Positions 25,516-33,593 of a stretch of DNA of 55,365 bases are shown here, piece after piece; position 1 is the first letter of the stretch; each line of letters begins with the position of its first letter. The stretch covers positions 1 through 55,365 of the forward strand of contig PDZV01000025.1 in NCBI GenBank assembly GCA_002753135.1, given 5' to 3'. The translations under genes and the position numbers were made by a program. Origin of the DNA: Magnetococcales bacterium WMHbinv6 (lineage in GTDB: Bacteria > Pseudomonadota > Magnetococcia > Magnetococcales > Magnetaquicoccaceae). The notes under the pieces are model-generated. The model did no database searches. It saw nothing but the letters and a program-made list of their open reading frames with translations, and was not told where the DNA came from.

Positions 25516-25743
25516 TTACAGGCCGCACATGCCTCCACCACAGCCACCTGTGGCACAGGAAGGCGGTGGCGATGAGGAGGAACCAATATTTCTGGTCCGC
25601 ACACTGATTCCGCCCGTCGTGAGAACTTTACGCACCTGCTGCGCCCCGCAATGGGGACACTCTTTTACCGGCGGGGCAGACATGGGATGATCCACCTCAA
25701 AACGGGTTGCACAGGCATCGCATTTATAATCATACAAAGGCAT
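25516..25743 (-). CDS. FmdB-family zinc ribbon protein
   Basis: A 75-residue protein of the FmdB regulatory-protein family. It starts MPLYDYKCDACATRFEVDH and has the second pair of zinc ligands in ECPHCGAQQVRKVLT. The Gly/Ser/Cys-rich tail (GGCGGGMCGL) is common in the family. AAGGAG is seven bases upstream of the start. A role in transcription was proposed for the founding members; most others have no known function. It follows rplI and may be the last gene of the ribosomal operon. Confidence 0.9.
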   Translation of the reverse strand: MPLYDYKCDACATRFEVDHPMSAPPVKECPHCGAQQVRKVLTTGGISVRTRNIGSSSSPPPSCATGGCGGGMCGL

Positions 25744-25769
25744 GGCTCTCTCCTTCCGTCACGGCAGGG

Positions 25770-26222
25770 TTACCGATTGACACGACGGGTAATCGAAATG
25801 GTAATTTCCGGAATGACATCCGGATGCAGGCGAATGCGCACCAAATGCTCACCCAAGGTACGAATGGGACGAGGCACATCAATGGTGCTGCGCGGTACGG
25901 CAATCCCTTTTTCCTGGAAGAAATGGGCAATATCGCCATTGGTCACCGAACCGAACAGTTTGTCGGAAGAACCAGCCGGACGATCCAACAGAACCGTCAC
26001 CTCCTGAATACGGGCGGCCAACTCTTCTGCCGACTGTTTGATCGCCTCTTGCCGCTCTTCAAAGGCCTGCCGTTCGGCTTCAAAACGGGCCCGATTGGCT
26101 GGCGTGGCAGGCAACGCCTTACCTTGCGGAATCAAAAAATTGCGTCCGTAGCCGTTACGCACTTTGACGACCGTGCCCAAATCCCCTAATTTGCCGATTT
26201 TCTCAAGCAAAATCAATTCCAT
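25770..26222 (-). CDS. rplI: Ribosomal protein bL9
   Basis: A 150-residue protein with the bL9 N-terminal signature MELILLEKIGKLGDLGTVVKV and GYGRNFLIPQGKALPAT. A long connecting helix rich in Glu, Arg and Ala follows, then the C-terminal rRNA-binding domain (LFGSVTNGDIAHFF). The ATG at 26222 is chosen since AAGGTGA precedes it by six bases, rather than the GTG at 26231. It follows the DUF2232 gene by five bases in the rpsF operon. Confidence 0.97.
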   Translation of the reverse strand: MELILLEKIGKLGDLGTVVKVRNGYGRNFLIPQGKALPATPANRARFEAERQAFEERQEAIKQSAEELAARIQEVTVLLDRPAGSSDKLFGSVTNGDIAHFFQEKGIAVPRSTIDVPRPIRTLGEHLVRIRLHPDVIPEITISITRRVNR

Positions 26223-26227
26223 AGCAA

Positions 26228-27184
26228 TCACCTTCCCGAAGGGTTCTCATCTTCTTTGTTGTCGAAAAAGCGTAGACGAAAATCAATCCACGTATCGAAA
26301 AGTCCCACCAGCAATACCAACAGGACCAAACCTGTCCAGAAAAACAGGGCCGTATACACAATGGCCCGCACAAAATGGCTGACCCGATACCACTGTAACG
26401 CCCGGTGCAAAATGGCCAACCCCTGAAAAAAATAGGGTATCGCCAAAAACAGACCCCAGTTGATACCGATGTGACGCCAGGCACCATGGGCAAACATGGC
26501 CAACAACCCCATGGCAATGACCGCCCAGACCAACATAAAGGGCAAGCGCATTGCCGATAAATTTTCCGGCGCGATATGCCCCTCCTGCCACTGTTCCATG
26601 ACCGAACGGGCCAGCAGCAGGTTGCCTACTTGGATCAGATACCAGCTGGTCAATACCATTGCCGGCAACAAGAGGCTGACGACGGCGATGAGTCGATCCA
26701 GATTGAGGCGCAATTCGGTCAAAGCGGCAGCAGACATCTCCTGTTTGCTGAGTGCGTCCAGGACCGCCTCTTTGAGGGTGTTCATCTCGCTGGTCAGATG
26801 GACGGGCAAATCCAGCCCCATCAGCAGCGAGATTCCCAACACCAGCAACAACACCAGGTTGCCTAACATGAAAGCAATCGAGGCACAGTGGCTGGTGCGC
26901 AAGCCCATGTGCAACAAACGGGCTGCCAGCAGGGGGAAGGCGGCAAACAGGAAAAAAATGGCCAGAGGGAACATCAGCCCCCCTCCCACCAGCCCTGCGC
27001 CAACCAACAGCAACGCCACCGCAAGCAACCCCGCCCCGCTGCCCAGCCGTAAACTGACCAAAAAGAGCGGCAACGGCACCAGCGCCTGCAACGGGGTCAG
27101 CAACGGCACCCACAAGGGCAACAACAGCAACAGCGTCGCCAACGCACCGGCAGCAAACGGATTCCGAGTCAAACCACTCAACAT
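26228..27184 (-). CDS. DUF2232 membrane protein
   Basis: A 318-residue protein with about eight hydrophobic segments. It fits the DUF2232 (YybS-like) family, whose members often lie between rpsR and rplI as here. Conserved-looking features are the loop with LNLDRLIAVVSLLLPAMVLTSW and the LPFMLVWAVIAMGL helix. No catalytic motif is apparent and the function is unknown. The ATG at 27184 has a weak ribosome-binding site; a TTG lies six bases earlier. A 152-base gap separates it from rpsR. Confidence 0.82.
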   Translation of the reverse strand: MLSGLTRNPFAAGALATLLLLLPLWVPLLTPLQALVPLPLFLVSLRLGSGAGLLAVALLLVGAGLVGGGLMFPLAIFFLFAAFPLLAARLLHMGLRTSHCASIAFMLGNLVLLLVLGISLLMGLDLPVHLTSEMNTLKEAVLDALSKQEMSAAALTELRLNLDRLIAVVSLLLPAMVLTSWYLIQVGNLLLARSVMEQWQEGHIAPENLSAMRLPFMLVWAVIAMGLLAMFAHGAWRHIGINWGLFLAIPYFFQGLAILHRALQWYRVSHFVRAIVYTALFFWTGLVLLVLLVGLFDTWIDFRLRFFDNKEDENPSGR

Positions 27185-27336
27185 GGCCAACCAGCCAATC
27201 CCGGGTCAACGGTGATCCGCACCAATAAACGACCAGCGGCGGCGTGACATTGACAAAGCCGCCGCTTTGCGCAGCGGGCAACAGGCCATCCGACCAGCAG
27301 CTGGTTGATCGGCATACAGACCATTGCCCGCAACCA

Positions 27337-27651
27337 CTAACTGACCAAATGCGGCAACAAAGCAATATTACGCGACCGTTTGATCGCTTTGCTCAAATGA
27401 CGCTGATGTGGTGCGCAGACACCGGTAATGCGACTGGGCACCATTTTGCCCCGCTCGGTAATGAAGCGCAGCAGCAGTTTGGGATCTTTGTAATCGATGG
27501 TCACCGTTTTGTCGGCACAAAACAGACAGACCTTGCGGCGACGCAGAAAAGGACGGCGAAAACCACCAGAAGGACGGGCACTGCCCTCCCCACCCGCTTC
27601 GCTGGTGCGATTTCCCGAGTTGGCAGACTCGGCAGCATTATATTCAGACAT
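27337..27651 (-). CDS. rpsR: Ribosomal protein bS18
   Basis: A 104-residue bS18 with the conserved core [17 protein letters not shown], then [19 protein letters not shown] and a C-terminal [13 protein letters not shown]. It keeps a CxxC plus a C-x-x-H pair, so it is probably the zinc-binding form. The N-terminus carries an unusual extra 30 or so residues rich in Ser, Gly and Asn. AAGGATG precedes the ATG by nine bases. Operon order is rpsF, priB, rpsR. Confidence 0.97.
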   Translation of the reverse strand: MSEYNAAESANSGNRTSEAGGEGSARPSGGFRRPFLRRRKVCLFCADKTVTIDYKDPKLLLRFITERGKMVPSRITGVCAPHQRHLSKAIKRSRNIALLPHLVS

Positions 27652-27702
27652 GGATAAAAGCATCCTTATGTATAATTGTTGCAAACGGCATCCCTGATCC
27701 GG

Positions 27703-28095
27703 CTATTCGGCCTGATCCGCAATGGTATCGCTCTGTTGTGCGGCGCCTGCTCCCTCTTGCAACAGACGGATATGCGCAGCCAACAACTCGGTCTGACCCC
27801 AGCGGATCCTGCCATCCCGAATCCAACGTTTTTGATTAAGCCTGCCTTCGACGTGCAACACGCTTCCCGGGTGCAGGGTGCGACACCATTCGGCCAGATC
27901 GCCGAGTGCCGTCACCGTGAGACGCAACTCGATACGTTGCGCTTCACTCTCTTCATGCCGGGAGAAATGTTCCAGGATCAAACTGGCAAGCAATCGCCCT
28001 GTCGGCGTAAAACGAAACTCCGGTGCTTCTGCCAGGTTACCTTGCAAAACAACCTGGTTGTCCCGTGGCGGTAAAGAAAACACCGGTTCCGGCAC
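27703..28095 (-). CDS. priB: Primosomal replication protein PriB-like OB-fold protein
   Basis: This 130-residue protein has the single-strand-binding OB-fold of PriB (NQVVLQGNLAEAPEFRFTPTG, ASLILEHFSRHEE, PGSVLHVEGRL). PriB helps PriA restart replication forks. Its place between rpsF and rpsR is the classic location. The start is a GTG that overlaps the rpsF stop by one base (TAGTG), so translation is probably coupled. Confidence 0.88.
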   Translation of the reverse strand: MPEPVFSLPPRDNQVVLQGNLAEAPEFRFTPTGRLLASLILEHFSRHEESEAQRIELRLTVTALGDLAEWCRTLHPGSVLHVEGRLNQKRWIRDGRIRWGQTELLAAHIRLLQEGAGAAQQSDTIADQAE

Positions 28096-28508
28096 TACAC
28101 AGCCTCGAAGGCGTTGATGGCCGCTGCGGCCTCTTCTTCTTCGTTGGCAAGCAGACCGGGAGAGCTTTCGCTTTCTGCCCGTTTATCCTCAAACGGCACC
28201 AACGGCGACGGACCCGTCTTGGGTTTGCGTACCGAAATGCTCTGATATTTCAGGACATCTTCGTTGATTTTCAACCAGGCTTCCAAGGTGGCGACCAGGG
28301 GACCACCCCCTTCGACAACATGGAACACATAGAAGCCCTTGCTTGTCTTTTTGACCGGATAGGCCAGTTGACGACGTCCCCACATTTCGGTTTCCAATAT
28401 TTTGCCACCCTGCCCGGCAATAATATCGGCAACCCGTTTGTTGATCTGCTCCACTTGTTCGGTGGTCAAATCTGGACGTAAGATATAGATGGTTTCGTAA
28501 AAAGCCAC
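28095..28508 (-). CDS. rpsF: Ribosomal protein bS6
   Basis: A 137-residue bS6 with FYETIYILRPDLTTEQVEQ, LAYPVKKTSKGFYVFHVV and LKINEDVLKYQSISV. A roughly 35-residue acidic C-terminal tail (KRAESESSPG, NEEEEAAAAI) recalls the glutamylated tail of some bS6 proteins. The start is a GTG at 28508 with AAAGGAGG four to five bases upstream; the longer frame is rejected. It is the first gene of the ribosomal operon and is divergent from pgeF. Confidence 0.96.
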   Translation of the reverse strand: MAFYETIYILRPDLTTEQVEQINKRVADIIAGQGGKILETEMWGRRQLAYPVKKTSKGFYVFHVVEGGGPLVATLEAWLKINEDVLKYQSISVRKPKTGPSPLVPFEDKRAESESSPGLLANEEEEAAAAINAFEAV

Positions 28509-28626
28509 AGCGCCTCCTTTCGGCTCACCACTAAAAAATGTTCCGCTGACCCTGCCGCAAAGCAGCAGGTACACGGAACCAAAACAGCCCCGGCCATCAT
28601 GTGCCCGGAGCAAGGAAGATCGGCTC

Positions 28627-29466
28627 ATGAAAATAAAGTCCCACAGTATGCCAGCCAAGGCGGGAGAAACGCAAGAGACAATTCCACTCCTGGTGACAGA
28701 AAATCACGAGACATTGCCTGGAATCATCCCTTTTTTCAGCACGCGGCACGGTGGCGTCAGCCAAGGCAACTGCACCAGCCTGAATCTGGGCCAACAAGTA
28801 CAGGATGACCCCCAGGCGGTGGCCATCAATCGCCAGCGAATCGTCGAGGCCTTGGGTGAAAAGATCCACTGGAGCAGCTTCTTGCATCAAGTCCATGGCA
28901 CCACCACCGTTACCGCTGACGCCCACCCCTGGCCCCGCCCACCCGAGGCCGACGCCCAGATTACCCGACAAAGCGGCGTCCTGTTGGCCATCCTGACCGC
29001 TGATTGTGCCCCACTCCTGTTTGCTGATCCGCAAGAGCGCATTATCGGTGCCGCCCACGCCGGATGGCGGGGCGCCCTTTACGGTGTTGTTGAGTCCTGT
29101 CTGAATGAGATGGTCGCCGCCGGAGCTTACGTTAATCAAATCCACGCATTTTTAGGACCTTGCATTCACGCCGCCTCGTATGAGGTTGATCCGCCATTTT
29201 ACAACACTTTCGCCGCGCAGGCCGAGAAAATGCGCACCGATTATAAAAAATTCTTTTCAAAACAAAATAATATTGGTAAGCTACGGTTCGATTTGCCCGG
29301 CTATCTGCGGGAAAGACTGGAGACGTATGGTTTATCGAAAGAGAGAATCCATGATGCCAAACAGTGTACTTACTCGAGAAATAGCGACTTTTTCAGTCAC
29401 AGATACGCGACGCAACGGAACACAGCCCCGTGCGGCAGACAGATGGGAGGGATCCTTCTGGTCTAA
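28627..29466 (+). CDS. pgeF: Peptidoglycan editing factor PgeF (YfiH/laccase domain)
   Basis: A 279-residue YfiH-family protein. Metal/active-site motifs are LTADCAPLLFAD, AAHAGWRGAL, GPCIHAASYEV and CTYSRNSDFFSHR. These enzymes are purine nucleoside phosphorylase/deaminase-like multifunctional proteins and also prevent L-Ser from entering the peptidoglycan stem. The last 116 bases overlap the start of the lytic transglycosylase gene in another frame, so the two are physically locked together. Both relate to the cell wall. Confidence 0.93.
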   Translation: MKIKSHSMPAKAGETQETIPLLVTENHETLPGIIPFFSTRHGGVSQGNCTSLNLGQQVQDDPQAVAINRQRIVEALGEKIHWSSFLHQVHGTTTVTADAHPWPRPPEADAQITRQSGVLLAILTADCAPLLFADPQERIIGAAHAGWRGALYGVVESCLNEMVAAGAYVNQIHAFLGPCIHAASYEVDPPFYNTFAAQAEKMRTDYKKFFSKQNNIGKLRFDLPGYLRERLETYGLSKERIHDAKQCTYSRNSDFFSHRYATQRNTAPCGRQMGGILLV

Positions 29467-30274
29467 CCAGCGATGGCGCTCGTGGCTCATCCTGGCCCTT
29501 CTGCTGGTGGTGGGCAGCACGGTCTCCTGGGCCAGTCCCCCCAAGCTCAGCTCCCTGATCGGTCAGGTGGCACAACAAGAGGGGGTCGACCCCAATCTGT
29601 TGAAGGCGGTGGTCGCCGTGGAATCGCAATTCGACACCGTCTCCGTCTCCACCCGTGGCGCTGTCGGCCTGATGCAACTGATGCCGGAAACCGCTCGCGA
29701 ACTGGGCGTCAGCAACCGCTTCAATCCCGAACAAAATTTACGCGGCGGGGCACGCTACCTGAAAATGATGATGGAGCGCTACCCCAACAGCCTACCGATG
29801 GCTTTGGCCGCCTACAACGCCGGTCCCAATGCCGTCAGCAAATTTGGTGGTGTGCCACCCTTCCCTGCCACCAAGCGTTACATCAACAATGTGCTAAACT
29901 ACTTCGCAAAAACCGTACCAGGCAGCAATCACTCTCCGAAAAAAATATATCGAGCCCGCAAGAAGCAGGATAACGATCCCTCCTTCGTTGCCGATACCCA
30001 TCAGCGGGTGGTTCGCCTGTTAGGCAATAACGACGAAGAGAGCGACGATACCCCGGTCATGCGTTCACCGCGTCCAGTTCCGTCTCCTAAAGCGGTCCAT
30101 TCCGTCAAAAACCGCACCACACCGTCAACGGCGCACTCAGCCAACGCTTCAACACCGACCCACACCTCTCGGGTGGTGCCCTATGTCGCGGCCCGCCATG
30201 TCAGTTCTCGCTACCAGGCAAAAAACACACTGGATAGCTCGGAAGAGATTCCGATCGTGGTCTTGCGGCGCTAA
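29351..30274 (+). CDS. Lytic murein transglycosylase (SLT domain)
   Basis: This 307-residue envelope protein has an n-region of about 45 residues, then a hydrophobic stretch (WLILALLLVVGSTVSWA) that acts as signal peptide or anchor. The SLT domain follows: catalytic Glu in VVAVESQFDT, then GAVGLMQLMPETA, GGARYLKMMM and ALAAYNAGPNAV. The C-terminal 110 residues are Ser/Thr/Pro-rich and low in complexity. No in-frame start lies between the signal segment and the ATGATG at 29351, where GAGAG stands five bases upstream. The gene therefore overlaps pgeF by 116 bases. Confidence 0.9.
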   Translation: MMPNSVLTREIATFSVTDTRRNGTQPRAADRWEGSFWSNQRWRSWLILALLLVVGSTVSWASPPKLSSLIGQVAQQEGVDPNLLKAVVAVESQFDTVSVSTRGAVGLMQLMPETARELGVSNRFNPEQNLRGGARYLKMMMERYPNSLPMALAAYNAGPNAVSKFGGVPPFPATKRYINNVLNYFAKTVPGSNHSPKKIYRARKKQDNDPSFVADTHQRVVRLLGNNDEESDDTPVMRSPRPVPSPKAVHSVKNRTTPSTAHSANASTPTHTSRVVPYVAARHVSSRYQAKNTLDSSEEIPIVVLRR

Positions 30275-30299
30275 TCACGATCATTGCGACTCTGTTCGT

Positions 30300-30340
30300 C
30301 ATACTGCCAAAAACGTGCCAAGTTCGTTATTGGCAGTATG
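30300..30340. repeat. 10-bp perfect inverted repeat after the transglycosylase gene
   Basis: CATACTGCCA (30300-30309) pairs with TGGCAGTATG (30331-30340), extended by ACG/CGT. No T-run follows. It may be an operator or a weak terminator, and the right arm overlaps the presumed start of the next gene. Confidence 0.6.
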
Positions 30341-30667
30341 ACGCCCCCCCATGGCATTCAGCGTGAAATCGGCAACGTGCGTATTCTGATCGTTTTGTTG
30401 TTGGCTCTTTTGGTGTTACTCGGCGCGTTGTATGGGGTGCGTCTGCTCTGGCGTGCCTGGCACCCGGACAACCAGGAAGTATTGGATGGGCAAGGCACGG
30501 AAAAAAAGATACTTTCTCGCAACGAGCAACTGCTCGGCTGGATTATTCTGGCTTTAACCCTGCTCTTGTTCATCGTCATGATCAGCGAACGCATGGAGCT
30601 GGATGGGTCCACGCCCGCTGACTGGACGGCCCCTCCCCCTGTGCAAAGCCACAGAAAAGCCCCCTGA
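30338..30667 (+). CDS. Small two-helix membrane protein, unknown
   Basis: About 109 residues with two hydrophobic helices (ILIVLLLALLVLLGALYGVRLLW and LLGWIILALTLLLFIVMI) joined by a charged loop of about 35 residues. A Pro-rich tail follows. The start is uncertain: ATG at 30338, GTG at 30378, or an upstream ATG at 30284; none has a strong ribosome-binding site. It follows the transglycosylase gene on the same strand. No family is recognised. Confidence 0.5.
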   Translation: MTPPHGIQREIGNVRILIVLLLALLVLLGALYGVRLLWRAWHPDNQEVLDGQGTEKKILSRNEQLLGWIILALTLLLFIVMISERMELDGSTPADWTAPPPVQSHRKAP

Positions 30668-30739
30668 TCGTTAAAAAATCCGTAACTATTCAGCTCCTCT
30701 GGATCGCTGCATTTGCAATGAACTGAAGCCAAAGTTCTG

Positions 30740-30948
30740 GTGGGTGCAGGGAGGATCATCCTCCCTGCCGGAGTGCAGAGGCGGAGCCTCTGTTTCTGGT
30801 GCGCTTGCACCGAAGCAGATTTGCTGCGCAAATCTGCTTACTGTGAAAAGCGCGCCAAAGGCAAAAGATTAAAGGCAAATTCCCAGGGTTCCACCCTGGA
30901 CCGGCCAGGGAGCCAGCCTCCCTGGATCCGCAATTGTTTTGGGTGCTG
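30740..30948. repeat. Dispersed palindrome-mosaic repeat, copy B
   Basis: The 484-base gap 30668-31151 holds no convincing gene. 30740-30948 is the reverse-complement relative of copy A. It shows GCAGGGAGGATCATCCTCCCTGC, CAGAGGCGGAGCCTCTG, GCAGATTTGCTGCGCAAATC, CCCAGGGTTCCACCCTGG and CCAGGGAGCCAGCCTCCCTGG in sequence. The connecting block around GTGAAAAGCGCGCCAAAGGC is nearly identical to copy A. The rest (30955-31151) is GC-rich with small palindromes such as GGCCTCCGAGGCC and shows no coding signal. Confidence 0.8.
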
Positions 30949-31151
30949 AATAGTTACAAAAATCCATGCCCTCGGGCTCCTGTGGCGGACCGATGCACAA
31001 ACGCTGCGTAAACAGGGTGTGTTGACATCTGGGACTCGGCGGCCTGCAGAGATGGCGCGGAGAGACGGGCTGCGCAGCCTGCCCGGTCGTGTGAGCAGCG
31101 GAGCCCTCCCCGCAGCGGGTCAAGGCCTCCGAGGCCAGGTTTCAATACGCC

Positions 31152-31541
31152 CTAATCGGTGGATGGTGTCGTTTGCTGGCGGTTTGTTTTCCACTCTTGA
31201 TAACGGCTGGCGAAAAGGGTTTCCAGTTCGCCGATCACTTCCGCATCCGGCGTGCCCATTATCCGTTTCAGCAGCAGTTGCGAGGCAGATTCCAACAAAG
31301 AAAAGTCTGCTTCTATCATAGGATAGCTTTTTTTCAGCCGTTTCATGGCCGCCACTGCCGACTCATTTTCCCCTTTGGCAATCGGCAGCGGCTCCTGGGG
31401 AATCTCTTTGCTCTGTCCTGCGCCACCGCTTTGTTGCACGAGAAATTCAGCAAAAAGACGCAGGTTACGCTGTTCCTCCCGGCCCAATTTTTCCCAGGCG
31501 GCAAGCAAACGGTTGCGTTCTTGCTCAACAGGCACGATCAT
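31152..31541 (-). CDS. Hypothetical soluble helical protein
   Basis: A 129-residue protein rich in Glu, Leu and Arg, probably all-helical (RNRLLAAWEKLGREEQRNLRLFAEFLVQQ). It has no signal peptide and no recognised motif. The ATG at 31541 has AGGTGG four bases upstream and is preferred over the ATG at 31553. Codon use resembles the surrounding core genes. Function is unknown. Confidence 0.6.
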   Translation of the reverse strand: MIVPVEQERNRLLAAWEKLGREEQRNLRLFAEFLVQQSGGAGQSKEIPQEPLPIAKGENESAVAAMKRLKKSYPMIEADFSLLESASQLLLKRIMGTPDAEVIGELETLFASRYQEWKTNRQQTTPSTD

Positions 31542-31581
31542 GATCCACCTCATTAGGCTGTCGGAATTTTGTCAGAACCGT

Positions 31582-31616
31582 CTGTTTTTTGACAGCCGCA
31601 AACAGTCAAAAAACAG
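31582..31616. repeat. 12-bp perfect inverted repeat upstream of the PCu(A)C gene
   Basis: CTGTTTTTTGAC at 31582-31593 pairs with GTCAAAAAACAG at 31605-31616 around an 11-base loop. It lies about 90 bases before the PCu(A)C start and just upstream of the divergent hypothetical gene. It suits a regulator binding site for either gene. Confidence 0.6.
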
Positions 31617-31708
31617 GGGATGCCTGGAGTGCCGCAACAGGGCAGCAACGGGCAAACATAATCGCTCTGTGAGCAGGAAGTAAACACTTTTTGAAAGGAT
31701 AAGGCGAG

Positions 31709-32179
31709 ATGAAAAGCAAGATCGGGGGATTGGCGCTACTGTTGAGTGGTTTACCGATGGCTTTGTGGGCCGCTGATCTGGCGGTCCAGGATGCCTGGGT
31801 ACGGGCCATACCACCCAATATGCAGACCACAGCAGCCTATATGGTGCTGCGCAACGCAGGCACGAGCGGCAAGACGGTGGTGGGTGCTGCCAGCCCGCTG
31901 TTTGCCCGCGTGGAGTTTCATGAAACGGTACAACAGGGTGGTGTCGCCGCCATGATGGCCAGAGACAGCCTGGTCATCGATGCCGGAGGACAGGTGACCC
32001 TGAAACCGGGTGGCTATCATATGATGTTGATTGGTCTGCAGGGTAAACCGTTGCAGGCAGGCGACAAGGTACCGTTGAAACTGCGCCTGAGTGACGGCAG
32101 CGAAGTGGCCATCAACGCCGATGTACGGGCCGCACAAACTCCGGCAGCCCAGGAACAGCACCATCATCACGGCCATTGA
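31709..32179 (+). CDS. PCu(A)C-type periplasmic copper chaperone
   Basis: A 156-residue secreted protein with a signal peptide (about 1-21, ending ALWAA). The PCu(A)C domain follows: DAWVRAIPPNMQTTAAYMVL, VEFHETVQQGGVAAMM and GGYHMMLIGL. The His/Met residues of these segments bind Cu(I). Such chaperones deliver copper to the CuA/CuB centres of cytochrome c oxidase. The C-terminus ends in a short His-rich tail (EQHHHHGH) that may add metal affinity. GAAAGGATAAGG precedes the ATG. Confidence 0.92.
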   Translation: MKSKIGGLALLLSGLPMALWAADLAVQDAWVRAIPPNMQTTAAYMVLRNAGTSGKTVVGAASPLFARVEFHETVQQGGVAAMMARDSLVIDAGGQVTLKPGGYHMMLIGLQGKPLQAGDKVPLKLRLSDGSEVAINADVRAAQTPAAQEQHHHHGH

Positions 32180-32199
32180 TCGGCTGCTGGGTTTTCATG

Positions 32200-32311
32200 G
32201 TGTACTGCGCCAATTTGCGCAGTAAATTATGTAAAAGTTTGCTTTTTTGCAGAGGCGCTGTCTCTGCACTCTGGCAGGGGGGATCACCCCTCCTGCCCTC
32301 CGGTGTTTTTG
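32200..32311. repeat. Dispersed palindrome-mosaic repeat, copy C (short)
   Basis: This copy contains ACTGCGCCAATTTGCGCAGT, GCAGAGGCGCTGTCTCTGC and a GGCAGGGG...CCCCTCCTGCC palindrome in the same order and spacing as the right half of copy A and the left half of copy B. Sequence identity to them is low in the arms and higher in the connecting bases. Confidence 0.6.
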
Positions 32312-32325
32312 CTTCTCCAAAGCAA

Positions 32326-32355
32326 ACAGGGCCCGGAATCTCTCCCGGGCCCTGT
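32326..32355 (-). terminator. Hairpin downstream of dsrP
   Basis: ACAGGGCCCGG pairs with CCGGGCCCTGT around an 8-base loop. On the minus strand it is followed by TTTGCTTTGG, a poor T-tract. It lies 26 bases after the dsrP stop and is the likely end of the dsrEFHJOP transcript. Confidence 0.55.
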
Positions 32356-32381
32356 AAGCACAACGAACGATCCTCTGTCGT

Positions 32382-33578
32382 CTATGGATGCCAGGCCACG
32401 TCCCAACCTTCCGGTGCGGTCGCTTTTTTCGGCAACAGGCGGAAGAAGCGAATGCCGAGCAGATACAACAAGCCACTCACCCCAATACCACCCAAGCCCA
32501 GCATGAACTCAACCAAGGTCGGGGCATAACTTCCTTCGACGCCATCCTGAAAGATACTGGCCGCCTCATAACCGGGGAACATGTTCATCGGATAGGCTTG
32601 GCCGGCAATCAGCACAAAACCGACAAAACAGAACAAGCCCAGCACCACCATGCCGGAGGCGAAAGCGATACCACCAATCTGATTGCCCAAGTTGGAGTTG
32701 AACAACACCGCCAACGGTCCCAGCACACCCAGCAAGACCACCCCACCCCAATACAACCAGGCATAGGAACCGGTCAGAATCCAGCTCTCCACATCATAGA
32801 AAGCCGGGGAATAAAACTTGGTGAACTTTTCGACGATCAACAGATACAACACCAACAACAGGAAAAAGATCAGCGCATTACGCAAGGCAAAGAGCAGGCG
32901 GCGATCCAACTCCCGCTCCGTGAAGCGAAATGAGGCCAACAAAAGCAAAATGCTCATCGCCGTGCCGGAGGTCAGCGAAACGGCAACAAAAGTCGGGGCG
33001 GTAATCGCCGAATGAAACACCTCACGGGCATGAATCACCCCGAAAATGGAACCTGTACCGGTGGTCAACACAAAACGCCAGGCAAAGGCCGCCGAGCCCG
33101 CCGCCTTGGTGAATTGCGGAAATTGAAACATGCTCCACAAGTAGAGGAAGCAGAGAACAGTAAAGCCGGAGTACAAAAAGACATTCCAGGTAAACATCGA
33201 ACGGAAGTTCATGTGCAGCATGATCAGCAACATCCGATCCGGTCTGCCCAGATCCAAGGTCAAAACCGTCAAACCACCCGCCAGCAGGACAATGGCCAAA
33301 AAGGCGGAAAAACGACCAAACTGTTTGAACTGCTTGACCGCAAAAATGGTCGACATGGAACCCAGATTCAACGAACCGGAGGCCATCACCAACAACGAAA
33401 TGGCAAAAATGTGCGGCAACCCCCAAACCACCGAGTTGTTCATGCCGGTCACACCATGGCCATTCACTTCAATGTAAATGAACGCCGCTGCTCCCAGCAA
33501 CAACAACAGCCCCATACCAGCGATCAACTTCCAATACCCTTGGGAACGACCCTCAATGGCTGCAAACTCATCAATCAT
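32382..33578 (-). CDS. dsrP: DsrP, NrfD/PsrC-like membrane subunit
   Basis: A 398-residue integral membrane protein with about ten hydrophobic helices. It belongs to the NrfD/PsrC family and acts as the quinone-interacting subunit of the DsrMKJOP complex. Family features include the GLPHIFAISLLVMASGSLNLG segment, the LDLGRPDR motif and HAREVFHSAITAPTFVA. The ATG follows GGGGGAG by six bases. It is the last gene of the block, after dsrO by 15 bases. With DsrJ and DsrO it forms the periplasm-facing redox module. The cytoplasmic partners DsrMK are absent from the window. Confidence 0.95.
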   Translation of the reverse strand: MIDEFAAIEGRSQGYWKLIAGMGLLLLLGAAAFIYIEVNGHGVTGMNNSVVWGLPHIFAISLLVMASGSLNLGSMSTIFAVKQFKQFGRFSAFLAIVLLAGGLTVLTLDLGRPDRMLLIMLHMNFRSMFTWNVFLYSGFTVLCFLYLWSMFQFPQFTKAAGSAAFAWRFVLTTGTGSIFGVIHAREVFHSAITAPTFVAVSLTSGTAMSILLLLASFRFTERELDRRLLFALRNALIFFLLLVLYLLIVEKFTKFYSPAFYDVESWILTGSYAWLYWGGVVLLGVLGPLAVLFNSNLGNQIGGIAFASGMVVLGLFCFVGFVLIAGQAYPMNMFPGYEAASIFQDGVEGSYAPTLVEFMLGLGGIGVSGLLYLLGIRFFRLLPKKATAPEGWDVAWHP

Positions 33579-33593
33579 GGCGCTCTCCCCCTT

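Noticed and set aside
28511-28658. N-terminal extension of bS6
   Set aside because: The GTG at 28508 has a strong Shine-Dalgarno and gives the standard bS6 N-terminus.
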